A stretch of DNA of 64,000 nucleotides from Heliocidaris tuberculata (lineage: Eukaryota > Echinodermata > Echinoidea > Camarodonta > Echinometridae), in assembly GCA_025618425.1 (NCBI GenBank), contig CM046847.1:17257766-17321765 (forward strand), given 5' to 3'. Position 1 is the stretch's first letter. Each line of letters begins with the position of its first letter. Below, one piece after another: positions 33,501-43,200 of the stretch. A program made the position numbers and the translations under genes. The notes beneath the pieces are model-generated. The model worked only from the letters and a program-made list of their open reading frames with translations, had not been told where the DNA came from and ran no database searches.

Positions 33501-35931
33501 GCCCTTGTATGAGAAAGAGCCAGGTTGATTTTGATTTTCAGGGCTTCTTCAGAGATTCCTGAGAACTTTAATATATCCTCGACCTCGAGTTAATTCCAGA
33601 TGTTAACACGAAAATGGGACACGTCTAGGGGGAAATGTCATGTGTTCAGCTCAAACGCCCTCTCCTAAACCCTTCTCAAGATTGGTTATTCCCCTTTACA
33701 GTTTATTTCAAAACTTATTTGTTAATCTGCTCTAGATCTCACACAAAGACATGTGCATGAATTCCCATGAAGCTCGATAACATCTGATTTTTCTGGAATA
33801 TGAGTATATTTCCTTTTCCTTTCATTTTCACACTTTATGTTTCATAACAACTGTGAAGAGCTTCACAAACGCTTTCAGACATAGACATATTTTTTCTTTT
33901 TCTTTTTTGTTACCGGCTAGAAAAATTCAAAGAGACCCTCATCTGTAATTCAAGGCTGTGGCAGTTAACTGAATTAGTATACACTGTAAAAAAAAATTAA
34001 AATAAAAATTAAAAAAATAAAAAATGTTAAACTACAGGTTTTTCGGCCCTTGAATTACAAGTTATTTGTTTGAAGAGTTACCTGAAAAATTCCAAAATCA
34101 GAAAGAATGACTCTTTTATTTATACCCTCGGTGGCATATACAGGAACCTAAAGACCCTTTGTTTTTCTATGTTTGTTTGAAAGATTTGCTTTTCTTTCGG
34201 CGCTTGTTCCGATTCTACGCCTCCCTTTCAAACTATTCTAGGTACGCCCCTGCTCAACCTATACGTGCAGAGCTGAACCCGAGCTGACGTCGGAAAGATC
34301 AGAGAAGCAAGAAAGGAGTGGAAACGTCACAATGGATCATTTTGATGAGAACGATTATAGGTCATACCCTCCGAGCGACACTGTCCTATGCCTTCTCGTT
34401 TCGGTTGCTACACGACAGTCGCAAGTCAGGTAGATGACTGGAACTTTTGAAAGTGTACAATTAGACGAGAGGAACCTACCAAAGTGACACTTAAAGGGGG
34501 TACCCAATGCTGAAACAATGTTAGTTCATTTAAAAGATCATGATTTTATTAGAAGAAAATCATCTGCCTTAAGTTTTTTAAAAATTCGTGTTGCCAGAAA
34601 ATCCCCGAAATATGGTAAATATGGTAAAATCCCAATTTCAGCTAGGTAACCACAATGACGTCAAAGTGGTTACCTTGTCGCGCAATTATAGCAAAATGCG
34701 CGCAAGGTATAATGCATTTTGTACAGTCTAGCGCGCAACACATCTGCAATACGCGAACCTGGGTAACCACTTTGACGTCATTGTGGTTACCAAGCTGAAA
34801 TTGGGACACAGCTGAGGGGCCAAAATATCCTGAAGTCTTACCATATTTCGGGGATTTTATGGCAACACGAATTTTTAAAAAACTTAAGGCAGATGATTTT
34901 CTTCTAATAAAATCATGATCTTTTAAATGAACTAACATTGTTTCAGCATTGGGTACCCCCTTTAACAACTGCCATTAAGGAAGGAGGCACCGTGAGCGCA
35001 TGCTAGACCCCTATCATAATACATAAACTTTCATAAACACATGTTCAGTATAAAACTTAGTGGATTTCAGAAAGCTCAGACTGTACCTACAAAGTGGCAT
35101 AAAACAACTTCTTTCAATTATTTCAATGTTTTTGCTTCTCCATTCGTACTCGGCCTTGCAAAGCATCATAATGATGTACAAAGGGGTTTTACATGTATTG
35201 ATATTCAACTGTCAGCATTCTTCACTCATTCACTCAGTTGGTACGAAAAAGAACATTAAACAGTGGATAAACCTAATTTGTAGATTAACTGCAGTTCAGG
35301 CTTAACTTTAGTTCACTTTCGTAATTTCGTTCCATTGCCATTTTCAAATGAAGTCGTTGCAGGAAGAAGGGACAACCCGGATGTGATGTGACAAATCCAT
35401 CTTCCATTCAAAATTTCTCGGCAAAAATTTAATAATTGATTCCTGTATGACATGTTGAAAACTCAAGGTTATTTGCTACATTTATTGGATAATGGCAAAA
35501 TATGAGGTTATTTTTGTGTGTGTGTGTGTGTCGATAAATCAATAAATTGCTGCCAGATTATCCGTAAAGTTGAGGTAAAGTAACCCCTTTAGGTGAATAT
35601 GAATATCTAAGAAGCCTTTTTTTTTTTGCTTGTAGGAGCCTTTTGGGCAAACTCTTTGACAAATTTTGTTTAACTCCCCCGCTCTAGCGACATCCTCTGT
35701 ACACGATTGTATAACAGCTTCTTTCTTCCACTTACCCAAGACGGGTGACCACTGAGCACTCTTTCTAAATGTCGGATATTGCTTGGGAAAAGCTGATTGA
35801 CTCCAGTCACCTTGGAACACCAGTTCGTATGTCACCGTTTCTTCGCTGCTTCTGCATGCTCCACTCGCAACCTGCAAGGAGCTCACCAACCAGAACGATG
35901 CTGCGAGCAGCGAAACGGCTGTTGGGATCAT
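21272..35931 (-). CDS. Spondin-2/mindin-like secreted protein, complete coding region in four exons
   Basis: Exons in transcript order (- strand): 35931-35736, 24137-23920, 22841-22433, 21597-21272; phases agree and total 1149 nt (382 aa plus stop). The family is secreted extracellular-matrix proteins; vertebrate spondin-2 acts as an integrin ligand and pattern-recognition molecule. Order: signal peptide (hydrophobic residues 5-23), spondin-N domain (from about residue 34, [15 protein letters not shown], to [11 protein letters not shown]), variable acidic linker, one thrombospondin type 1 repeat ([17 protein letters not shown]), then a basic tail. Human spondin-2 (331 aa) shares SPDWFVG, SLDLC, LDLYP-DAGTD and [13 protein letters not shown]. 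Human spondin-2 stops just after its TSR, whereas this protein extends to a lysine-rich end ([20 protein letters not shown]). Only one TSR is present, so it is spondin-2-like, not F-spondin. Confidence 0.95.
21598..22432 (-). other. Spondin-2-like intron 3
   Basis: Contains a 7 bp-period microsatellite (TTGAATC, 21687-21727) and a region with many CACAGTGTG/CACTGTG words (21836-21970 and 22350-22395) resembling similar words at 24355-24610. This suggests a dispersed repeat spread around exons 2 and 3. No coding segment. Confidence 0.7.
22433..22841 (-). CDS. Spondin-2-like exon 3: core of spondin-N domain
   Basis: Reads [56 protein letters not shown], then [12 protein letters not shown] and ARVTL-like [10 protein letters not shown]. 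This is the most conserved part of the spondin-N fold. It ends in an acidic linker and LIK with donor AAAG|GTAAGT in phase 1. Confidence 0.97.
22842..23919 (-). other. Spondin-2-like intron 2
   Basis: No exon. The segment 23400-23900 contains loosely inverted similar stretches (GAAAGAAATCGGACAAGCAA near 23436 against TTGTCCAATTTCTTTC near 23809), suggesting a decayed palindromic repeat ending in GCCCTTTAA at about 23892. Confidence 0.65.
23920..24137 (-). CDS. Spondin-2-like exon 2: middle of spondin-N domain
   Basis: Completes a glycine across the splice, then reads [44 protein letters not shown] and FRMQREFTE. Human spondin-2 has SMWRKNQYVSNGLRDF and VPSGTGQTS at the equivalent places. Acceptor GATCCAG and donor GAG|GTAAGA are both good. 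Phase 0 at the end. Confidence 0.95.
25853..27134. mobile_element. Inverted-repeat element, 1.28 kb, with nested SINE
   Basis: The left end CCATGGTCTCACTAGACTTA and the inverted right end CCATGGTCTCACTGGCCTTA match, and the arms continue with ACGACCG and TGCCGACTTC. A second, inner pair of similar blocks (ATTGGTTGTCGCTGG-like against GGTTGTCGGAACATT-like) indicates longer degenerate arms. TTAAT occurs in both flanks but an exact duplication is uncertain. The SINE at 26531-26830 interrupts it. Confidence 0.75.
26531..26830 (+). mobile_element. tRNA-derived SINE
   Basis: Head GGTGTCGTGGTCTAGTGAAT carries an A box (TGGTCTAGTGA), and GGTTCGAGTCCC is a perfect B box with tRNA-like spacing; the head ends CGCCGCGGCACT. 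The body TTTGGCAAGACATTAATCTA is followed by GTACCTGG and TTTCAGCGCCTT, and the tail is (ATT)n. It shares its body with the copy at 14874-15137. It is not a functional tRNA gene because the body is fused directly to the head. Confidence 0.88.
29425..29531. repeat. (GTTTTT)n microsatellite with G-run
   Basis: Imperfect GTTTT/GTTTTT repeats (about 29431-29519) followed by a run of about 11 G. Similar T/G tracts occur at 16897-16976, 41097-41170 and 49829-49905. Confidence 0.85.
31765..31974. repeat. Two-copy tandem duplication, unit about 107 bp
   Basis: ATACAATTTCATACTTTTCA starts at 31772 and again at 31879. The copies continue through AAATTAGGCTCT, GATATTATAAGAAGTGTAAA and AGAAGAAGCTGGTGTAATAT with few differences (a 3 nt insertion TCG in copy 2). 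The high identity implies a recent event. Confidence 0.9.
34491..34965. mobile_element. Near-perfect palindromic MITE flanked by TTAA
   Basis: The outer 105 bp of the two arms are identical by eye, beginning TTAAAGGGGGTACCCAATGC on each strand. The arms stay alignable for about 190 bp through GGTAACCACAATGACGTCAA and its complement, leaving a loop of about 75 bp rich in GCGCGC/GCGC words. TTAA at both outer ends fits piggyBac-type TTAA insertion, though the TIR itself was not matched to a known family. The identity suggests recent activity or gene conversion. Confidence 0.9.
35736..35931 (-). CDS. Spondin-2-like exon 1: start codon, signal peptide, start of spondin-N
   Basis: ATG at 35931-35929 is followed by a typical signal peptide ([18 protein letters not shown]) with likely cleavage near ASG-AC. 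Then [20 protein letters not shown] and AQWSPVLG, the signature beginning of the spondin-N domain. The donor TTGG|GTAAGT gives phase 1. No other in-frame ATG gives a better start. The polypyrimidine-CAG just before the ATG suggests a spliced 5'UTR. Confidence 0.95.
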
Positions 35932-36365
35932 CCTGCATGAAAGAAATAATCATCATTGAACGAAAAAAATTGCAAATGCGTTCTGGAAATCAGAAATGAT
36001 TATGCAAAATGGGAGGAATATATGGATGATGAATGATGATGCAATATCAATTTCAACTGGAAAAAATTGAATAAGCATTTAAGAGCTTTACTCTGTAATA
36101 GTTGTAGCATAATGGAATAATCAAACACTCGCATCATCTTAGTGTCAGCATTACTAGGTAACGCCATTCACCCAGTCGTCGCAAAGACTTTAAAGATGAA
36201 TCATAAGCATTAAAGAGAAAATATATCATTTGGTCAACGAGAGAAAAGGAAGAATTTATGTCACTAAATGAACTGACAGATTTTTACAGACTGAAGATTT
36301 ACCTTGGCAAAACTTCTGCAATGTGACTGATTTAAAAGGTGTGAAATCATTTGAACAAGCATTAC
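35932..36365 (-). other. Probable 5'UTR intron of the spondin-2-like gene
   Basis: On the - strand, TTATTTCTTTCATGCAG ends immediately before GATG of the start codon region, a good acceptor. A donor CAAG|GTAATG lies at 36366/36365, and an alternative CAAG|GTAAAT at 36303/36302. Inferred from splice-site quality only. Confidence 0.5.
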
Positions 36366-36450
36366 CTTGTATGATGTTGTGAGAGCTAGCCCTTGAGAGA
36401 AAGCAAGAAGAAAATGGTTTAGGAGTCCGACGATGTTTGTAAGCTGGTCT
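36366..36450 (-). other. Candidate 5'UTR exon of the spondin-2-like gene
   Basis: Runs from the proposed initiator (A at 36450 in TCAGACC) to the donor CAAG|GTAATG. It is about 85 nt, with the TATA box about 30 nt upstream. The exon could instead end at the alternative donor near 36303. Confidence 0.45.
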
Positions 36451-36482
36451 GAGAACTTCAAGGAGGGACACTCGTTTTTATA
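36446..36482 (-). promoter_or_regulatory. TATA box and initiator of the spondin-2-like gene
   Basis: On the - strand, GGTATAAAAACGAG places a TATA box at 36482-36475. A TCAGACC initiator-like match follows with its A at 36450, 32 nt from the first T of the TATA box, the standard spacing. It is in the right orientation and position for the gene beginning at 35931. Confidence 0.6.
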
Positions 36483-36499
36483 CCAGGAGGAGCTGGCCA

Positions 36500-38615
36500 G
36501 TCAAGCTCATGTCAATCTAAGATGTTAATCTCGAGCCGGTGTATGCATGCAGCAGACGACATATTCAAAGTGATTTCAGACTGAACGGTCTGGTGTAGAG
36601 GGCGGGAATAAAGATCGATCTTTGTGATGTATTATCATATGGTCGTCATGGCGACGGAAGGCGGGAGTAGAAAACTCAGTTATACCCGATCGTCTGCTAT
36701 CCGATCACCTCATCGGGGGACCAGAAGGAGGATGGGTTCAACATGTATTATCAATATGATATTCCATAATATGGTACAGCGAGAACATTTAGGGTTTAAA
36801 GAAGATAAAAACTGCAGGAAAAAAAAACTCGATAAGCATTGTTATACAAATTATATAAGTGCTGTAAGTTCTGATTAACACAATGTAGACTATAATAGTT
36901 TTCACGGAATTTTCTATACAATTTTATCTTTATGAAAAACAACATTTGTCTCGGAAAGTTATAGCTTGGCAGTAGTTCTCATAATTATCCTCACCTTAAA
37001 TTCAAGAAGATAACATAAACAAGAGCCCATGTCGCACTATAAATTGGATTACTATTTCATCGAAAACAATGTGTTCGGAGAAAGGATGAACATCTTATTT
37101 ATCCTGTCATTCAATATCTCTGTTCTTGGAAGAAAAAAACTTTGTCACATTCTTAAATCCACCGCCGTTTTCATTGCTTCAAGTTTATAAGTTCCACGCC
37201 TATGTTCATCTGACCGTGTATTCGAGAGCATTCGGCGAGGTCTTGTATTTATTACTGGGATCACAATCTCCATGGCATCAGAGAGTGATGTTCATTATAT
37301 ACTAATGTCATTACAGTTGCATAAAAAACAGGTGGAATATTTGAAGATGATAGTTATGACACTGACTCATCTTCCCTTTTTCTCAAAAAGTCACACACGA
37401 ATCAAATTTCAGCGATTTCCGCAGTTGAAGTTATACGGCGCAAAAACGGCATTACCATCATTCAACTCGCCACTAAACCGCTGACAACTTTTCAACTATT
37501 GCTCCCACCCCATACACCATCACTTCTTCTCATATTAGCCCCATGCCGTGGCGCAGACCTTTTCCTTAACGAGGACAGTTATTATATAATGTCTTTTGGA
37601 TGACGTCCAAGCGGGCTGACCGGCTTTCCCAAATCCGATTCTCACCAGAACACATTACGGCCGCTAAAGTAATCACAAGTAACAAGAGTAACCGCGACCT
37701 TCCATGGCCAACCGAGTCGTAATTACTCACCTTAATTAATCATATGACGTCAATTTGACGCCTTGACATGATCTTCGCATTGAACTCCTGAAACTGTTCC
37801 TCGATTAGTCAATTATTCGCCGCCTACACCATGGCCTTTCCGGAGAGTGCGGTCCTACAGAGGACCTTTCGTCACCCCCAGACGGCTCCTAGTTGGGCGG
37901 ACCTGGGAAGCTGGGTAGGAGATCAACCTCATGTCAATCTCACAGCTCGGAAGTACAGTAGTCTTTTCACTAGTTCACTAGTTCCACCATTGTTTTGAGA
38001 TTTCTCCTTTATTATAACTTCGACTGTAAGGTCCATGTAAGTGAGACACAAACGTTATTTATTGCAAAAAAAAAGAGTAGAAAGTCGATTACATCTTCGA
38101 TTTTGCTACTCTCCTAAACATTTACTTCGCGTAATTATCTGTTGGATTTCATAAAAGAAAATGAGTCTGTCCCCACTAAAAATGTGGTGTTATTAATTAT
38201 CAACATAATTCATTAAACACGTCCTGGTATTATGCGCATATTATTGTCGGAATCGATCTGATTTGCATTATTTCGTATATCCTAATATCATGAAAACAAT
38301 TCAAAATTGCATTCATTTTGATGATCATGGTTATGAAATTATATCAAGTGGTAGTGATAATATCAACCTTTTAATCCGCATGCAAATGTCAATAAAACCT
38401 GTATTCCTACACCACCTCAATGGGGTGACGATTGCTTTAGGCCCCCTGTTCTTAAAGTGCGGCCCAAGGGCCACTTCCAGTCTGCCAAAATATCTAGTAA
38501 GAATTTATTTTTGTTATGGTAATATGTTGATACACAATACATCATCGTAACTAGTATTGGTATGAAAAGTATCAAAATTAGCATATCATATTTATCCGTT
38601 CCCTGTCCTATCACG

Positions 38616-38662
<47 letters not shown>

Positions 38663-39550
38663 TTTTTTTTTTTTTTCTTAAACATCAAACAGAAAAAAAA
38701 AGGAAATAATTACTTATGATACAAAACGGGAGGGGTATTGTATAAAATTGTTCCACCGTCCTTAGATGAGCCATTTGGGTATGTATAAAGGTGGGGGATG
38801 GGGGAATGGGCCTCTACCCCGAGAATATCAAAATTATCCGGCATTCGGGCAGTGAAATGGTCTCTTTGTAATTTTAATATCTTATCTAAATGAGTATATT
38901 TTCATGACGAAATTAAATTTTCATGATTCTAAAGTGTCTTTTTTTTTTCGCTCGCTGGATCGAAAAATAATACAGGTAATACATGTACACATGCAATGTA
39001 TTCGGGCAAGAGATGGGAGTCCCATACGTCTTTGTATGTATGTGTAATATTCAGTGGCCCGCGACGTAAATTTATGAATATTTCTGGCCTGCCTGACAAA
39101 ATAATTAAGAACCCATGCAGGCTTTAGGCTATGGGCTATGAAATAACCATCAGCATGATAATGTGTATATGACATGGCCGTGCACTTAATGCGGTCATCG
39201 CGATAGCTCATGTTTAAGTGTTACAGTTACATTTCTGAACAATAATTTGTTCAAAACGCATCAACATGAATGTTGGTGAAATCTGAAGCTGATCAAACAA
39301 TAATTTATAGCCATGAAAACTATCGCAGTCAGTGCTAAGGGGTGGGATTCCAGCCCCCCCCCCCCCCCCCCCAGAGATGGACATTTCCAACTCTTTATTT
39401 GTTATCATATTGTGAGAGATTTTGTCGGTCCAGTTACAGTCAACTCAATTGTTTAAATATTTACGTCAAAATGTGAGAATATTCTTAATATTCTGATTTT
39501 GGAAATGATTCTTATATACATGTAAGACCCTGGATAATGAATTGGATCGC
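36500..39550. other. Intergenic sequence upstream of the spondin-2-like gene
   Basis: Largely unique-looking AT-rich DNA without recognised coding segments. The section 37500-37980 is less AT-rich and free of simple repeats, and could be regulatory, but no specific motif supports this. An (AT)n microsatellite sits at 38624-38661. A C-run is at 39353-39372. Confidence 0.6.
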
Positions 39551-39554
39551 AAGT

Positions 39555-40235
39555 CTTTTTTAGAAGGTCGCAAACAAAATACAAAATTTAATGGAATTTA
39601 ATATTTCCGGTGTTCCACATAAAGGTACACGCCTTGGGCCAATTCTTTTCTTTTAATTTATTGTTAATGAATTATGTAAATTATATCCCATACCTCCCAT
39701 ACAAATATGTTGATTACCTCACGTTAAATCAATGTCGTATATAAAGCAAACGACGTGGATTACAGTCTATACTCAATTCTACTTAATATTGGTCTCAGTT
39801 AAATAAAAGGTCACTCAATCCTTCTAAGTGTCATACTCTACAGGTTACTTTTATTGAATATCCTCCCGATCCTGAGGATCTCTTTATAAACAACTCTTCA
39901 AGCGCAAATGTACAAAGAGCTAAAATAAATGGAGTCATTTTACAGTCCGATTTGAAATGGAATTTATATGTTGATAATCTAGAGAAAATGTGCAATTGAA
40001 AACTATATGTTAAGGAAACGTAAGAAATTTAATTTACCTTTAGAAGATTTAGTATTTGGAATATCGATCTTGATCTTTCTTCATTATATACTTCTCTTAC
40101 ACAGTTAATTTTCTATAATACAGTACTGGTATTTTATTTCATTTACCATTTTCAAACATAAGGTGCTAGTCTTCTCTTCTCGACGATATACAGTGTTCTC
40201 TTTATTCTCTGAAACTAGTGTAATTACAAAACAAT
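39555..40235 (+). pseudogene. Heavily decayed non-LTR reverse transcriptase remnant
   Basis: In shifting frames on the + strand I read FLEGRKQNTKFNG-like, then ISGVPHKGTRLGPILF (GVPQGTRLGPILF motif of RT) and FIVNELCKLYP. Further on, ANVQRAKINGVILQSDLKW and N-Y-DNLEKM correspond to the post-catalytic GVxLDxxLxW block. Many stops and frameshifts intervene and the FADD-type box is not preserved. No sharp boundaries are visible. Confidence 0.7.
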
Positions 40236-43200
40236 ACTACTTGCAGTACAATTTCATTATTATATGTATTAATGTATTATTACTGTAAATGTATTATTAC
40301 TGTAAATATCCTTGCTGTCATTTCACACTTTTAGCATGTTTTTAAACAAGTGTCAAGATAAAATGATACTCGTTTTTTCATATTTTTTAATGCCAAATAT
40401 TCATGTAAACATGAAAAATTCAACCCTGCCGCCTTTCATGTTAAATGCACTGTACATGAATTACGAGTACAAATAAACCATTATTGAATACGTGTTACCC
40501 TTTTTTTTTTTTTCGTATTATGAGGCAGAATTCTGGGACTCGGTTCTATTCTCCATGATCTTTGCTAGTTCCTGCCTTGCTAGACAAGCGCCTTTCCCTC
40601 TATGTGTTATTTTCAATAATATCAAATGACTTCTTATCTACAAAGGATCCCTTGTCCTAGAGTGTAATAAAGCTTAAGAGAAATTTCACCACTGAAATGC
40701 ATAATCAAGGAAAAATACAAAGAATTGGTCAGCATAGGGCAATTACTTTATAGCCCGTACTTATTCTCAAATATCGGTGATGAAAAGCTCTGATTCATTC
40801 AGAATAACGAGGGTAATTTTTCAGATTTAAAGTCGATTGCCGTCGAAATTGAAATTGCTTCAGGTGGTACAGTTTTAAAAAATTAAATTCAAGTATGTTA
40901 CTGAATGAGTCACTGCCTTAGCGGAAAAGGTCATTACTTGAATCCACCTCGTCTTTTTTAATAGTGACCTTTCAACAAGCTTGTGACAACTTTCGTTTTT
41001 AACTATCAGGTTGTTTCAAGAATTGGAGTAACCAAGAAGTTATCACAGAACTCCTTGGAGTAACAAGGTAAAGGAACGAACTGATCAGAGACCACTTTTT
41101 GTTTGCTTGTTTGTTTCTTTGTTTCTTTGTTTGTCTGTTTGTTTTGTTTTGTTTTGTTTTGTTTTTGTTTTTTGTATGTTGATGTGTTCTTCTTCATGAA
41201 AGCACCAGAAGAGTTGTTACAACGAATACAGAGGTTGGAAGCTTCCACATCTTCCCAGTAAAATGTATGTCGATAATTTGAAAAAAAAATACTGTTATCA
41301 TAGTTTCTAAATTGTAGCCATCGCCAGACCATAATAGGATGTCTGGCCATATATTTCCCGACAATTTCGCCGAGAATTTCCAAACATGCAACTAAAAAAT
41401 CCCCATGTTTTACACTTCGAGACAATATTATCATGTCTTGCTTTCTATCGTTAGATCAGACATCCATATTCCTCCCCTCCAATGGTTCTTGTGACACCCT
41501 TTTTTGAGATTTTGTTTCTCTTTAAAAATACTAGCCTAAATTACAGAGAAAGCGTGTAACATTTTCATCAACTCCTCCACGTTTCTAATTTGGTTTATTA
41601 ATTTTTCTTTTTCTTTTCTTTTCGTTTTCTTTTTTTTTTTTCTTTCTTTTTTTTTTTTTTTTTTTTTTGCATTTCGATGTAGAAACAATTGCTTTATAGT
41701 CATGTGAATCTGAAGTAACCGATTTTGGTCATAGATCTCCAGGCATTTCGCCTTACAATACTGACCACAATGGATACCATTATGAGTCATGTATTTATGA
41801 TGGTCAGCATTATCTAGTATTTTTCATAATTTTTCTTCTTCTTTTTTTCATTGAGCACAATGTCATCCTTTTTATAATCTTATAGAAGGTCAGAAAGATT
41901 AATATGTGGTTTCAAATCTCAGCGTATTGGTAATAGAAAATCCACGTTGTTTGACCACATCAGAGTAAACGTTTCAGATATTGAATAATTTTCTGTGACG
42001 AATAAGATTATAAGTAAACAAAAATTTGTCCCTATTTAATGATTCATATTTGGTTTAATATTCTATGAAAACGTGCCCCATGGCGATTAACAAGTTCGAT
42101 GTTTAAACAATAGACAAAGAATTTTTCCATTTTGCTTTGGAAGTCTGAAACAATTTAATGTAACCAAGCACTTTAAAGGGAAGGCACACTGAAGGCATTG
42201 GCCATGAGCTAACAATTAAAACCACGATTCAGGAAATGCATAAAAATTAACAACACTCATGCTCTGTTGACATACCCAGTTTCAGGGCGTTGAATCATGC
42301 ATTATTCTTCATCAGAAGCGTAGATATACGGTAGGGGAACAGGGGCACATGCCCCCTCCCATCCAAAGGTGAAAAAGGGGGAAGGAGGAAACAAGAGGAA
42401 AGGAGATTGAAAAGGAAAGGGGGAACATGAAAAGGAGATTCTGCGAGCCCTTCCCACCCCACCCCACCCCCCTCATTCATGGCCTTGATAAGTTTGCACT
42501 TCATCCAGTAAGACAATACCACCTCCTCAACGACAAATTTTTCAAGTGACGGCCCCTCCAGGACGCTTTCTCCCCTTCCCCGCCCCCACCCATTCAGATC
42601 GCTGCTCCTGCATGCTTTCAACCTTGTACCTTTGAGTAGTCTTCTAGTCCCTGAATCGACGTGCACCATGGCGGTCAGACCCAGGGGTTTAGGGCATGGG
42701 ATCGCGCGGGGGCATGGTGCTTCCCAGCAGTCGCATGTGGCTACTCAGCAGGTGCCTATATCTGATTCATTCCCACTCTTCAGGGGGTGTTCTTTACCTG
42801 GTTTTAATACCGCCAGGGATGGTGGTAGACTCTGGATAATGTTCGGCATCATGGTCACATTCATGCGTCTCATAGTAATAATAAAAAACTGTTCGTTCAA
42901 CAGATTCGCCTTCACTGTTTCTGTGAAGCTCGCTTCTAGATATGCATTCCATGACAAGTGCTATAAATGCTATATAAGGTTTATGACACTTTATCATGGC
43001 AGTTGTTGTATTCTATTTTTCTAAAGTCACATAAAATTGAAACCAAAAAGACTGCAATAACCATAACGTACGAATTGCATTAGATAATGATTGTTTTACT
43101 TGTTATTTTAGGTTTAAAGAATCACCTTGCGTGGTGACAAAAAGAAAGGTAACTGTATTTTATTTTAATAATGGTGTTGTCAATTATTGTTTATTTAATG

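Larger units (their letters stand above)
24138..35735 (-). other. Spondin-2-like intron 1, 11.6 kb
   Basis: Contains the inverted-repeat element 25853-27134 with a nested SINE, T/G-rich microsatellite (29425-29530), a tandem duplication (31765-31974), A/T-rich tracts and the TTAA-flanked palindrome 34491-34965. The sequence near 24317-24328 (AGATCCGCCCCTG) resembles a hAT-type right terminus without a clear partner. The stretches 27140-29420, 29990-31130 and 32000-34480 show nothing I can name. Confidence 0.8.

Noticed and set aside
21272..35931. Assignment as F-spondin (spondin-1)
   Set aside because: There is no reelin-like N-terminal domain and only one TSR; exon content and length fit spondin-2.
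41006..41434. 142-codon - strand ORF
   Set aside because: Half of it is lysine/glutamine/threonine low complexity from a GTTT microsatellite; the remainder matches nothing I know.
42295..43024. Overlapping ORFs of 124 (-) and 130 (+) codons
   Set aside because: G/A- and C-rich composition, no domain, no splice context and no similarity I recognise.
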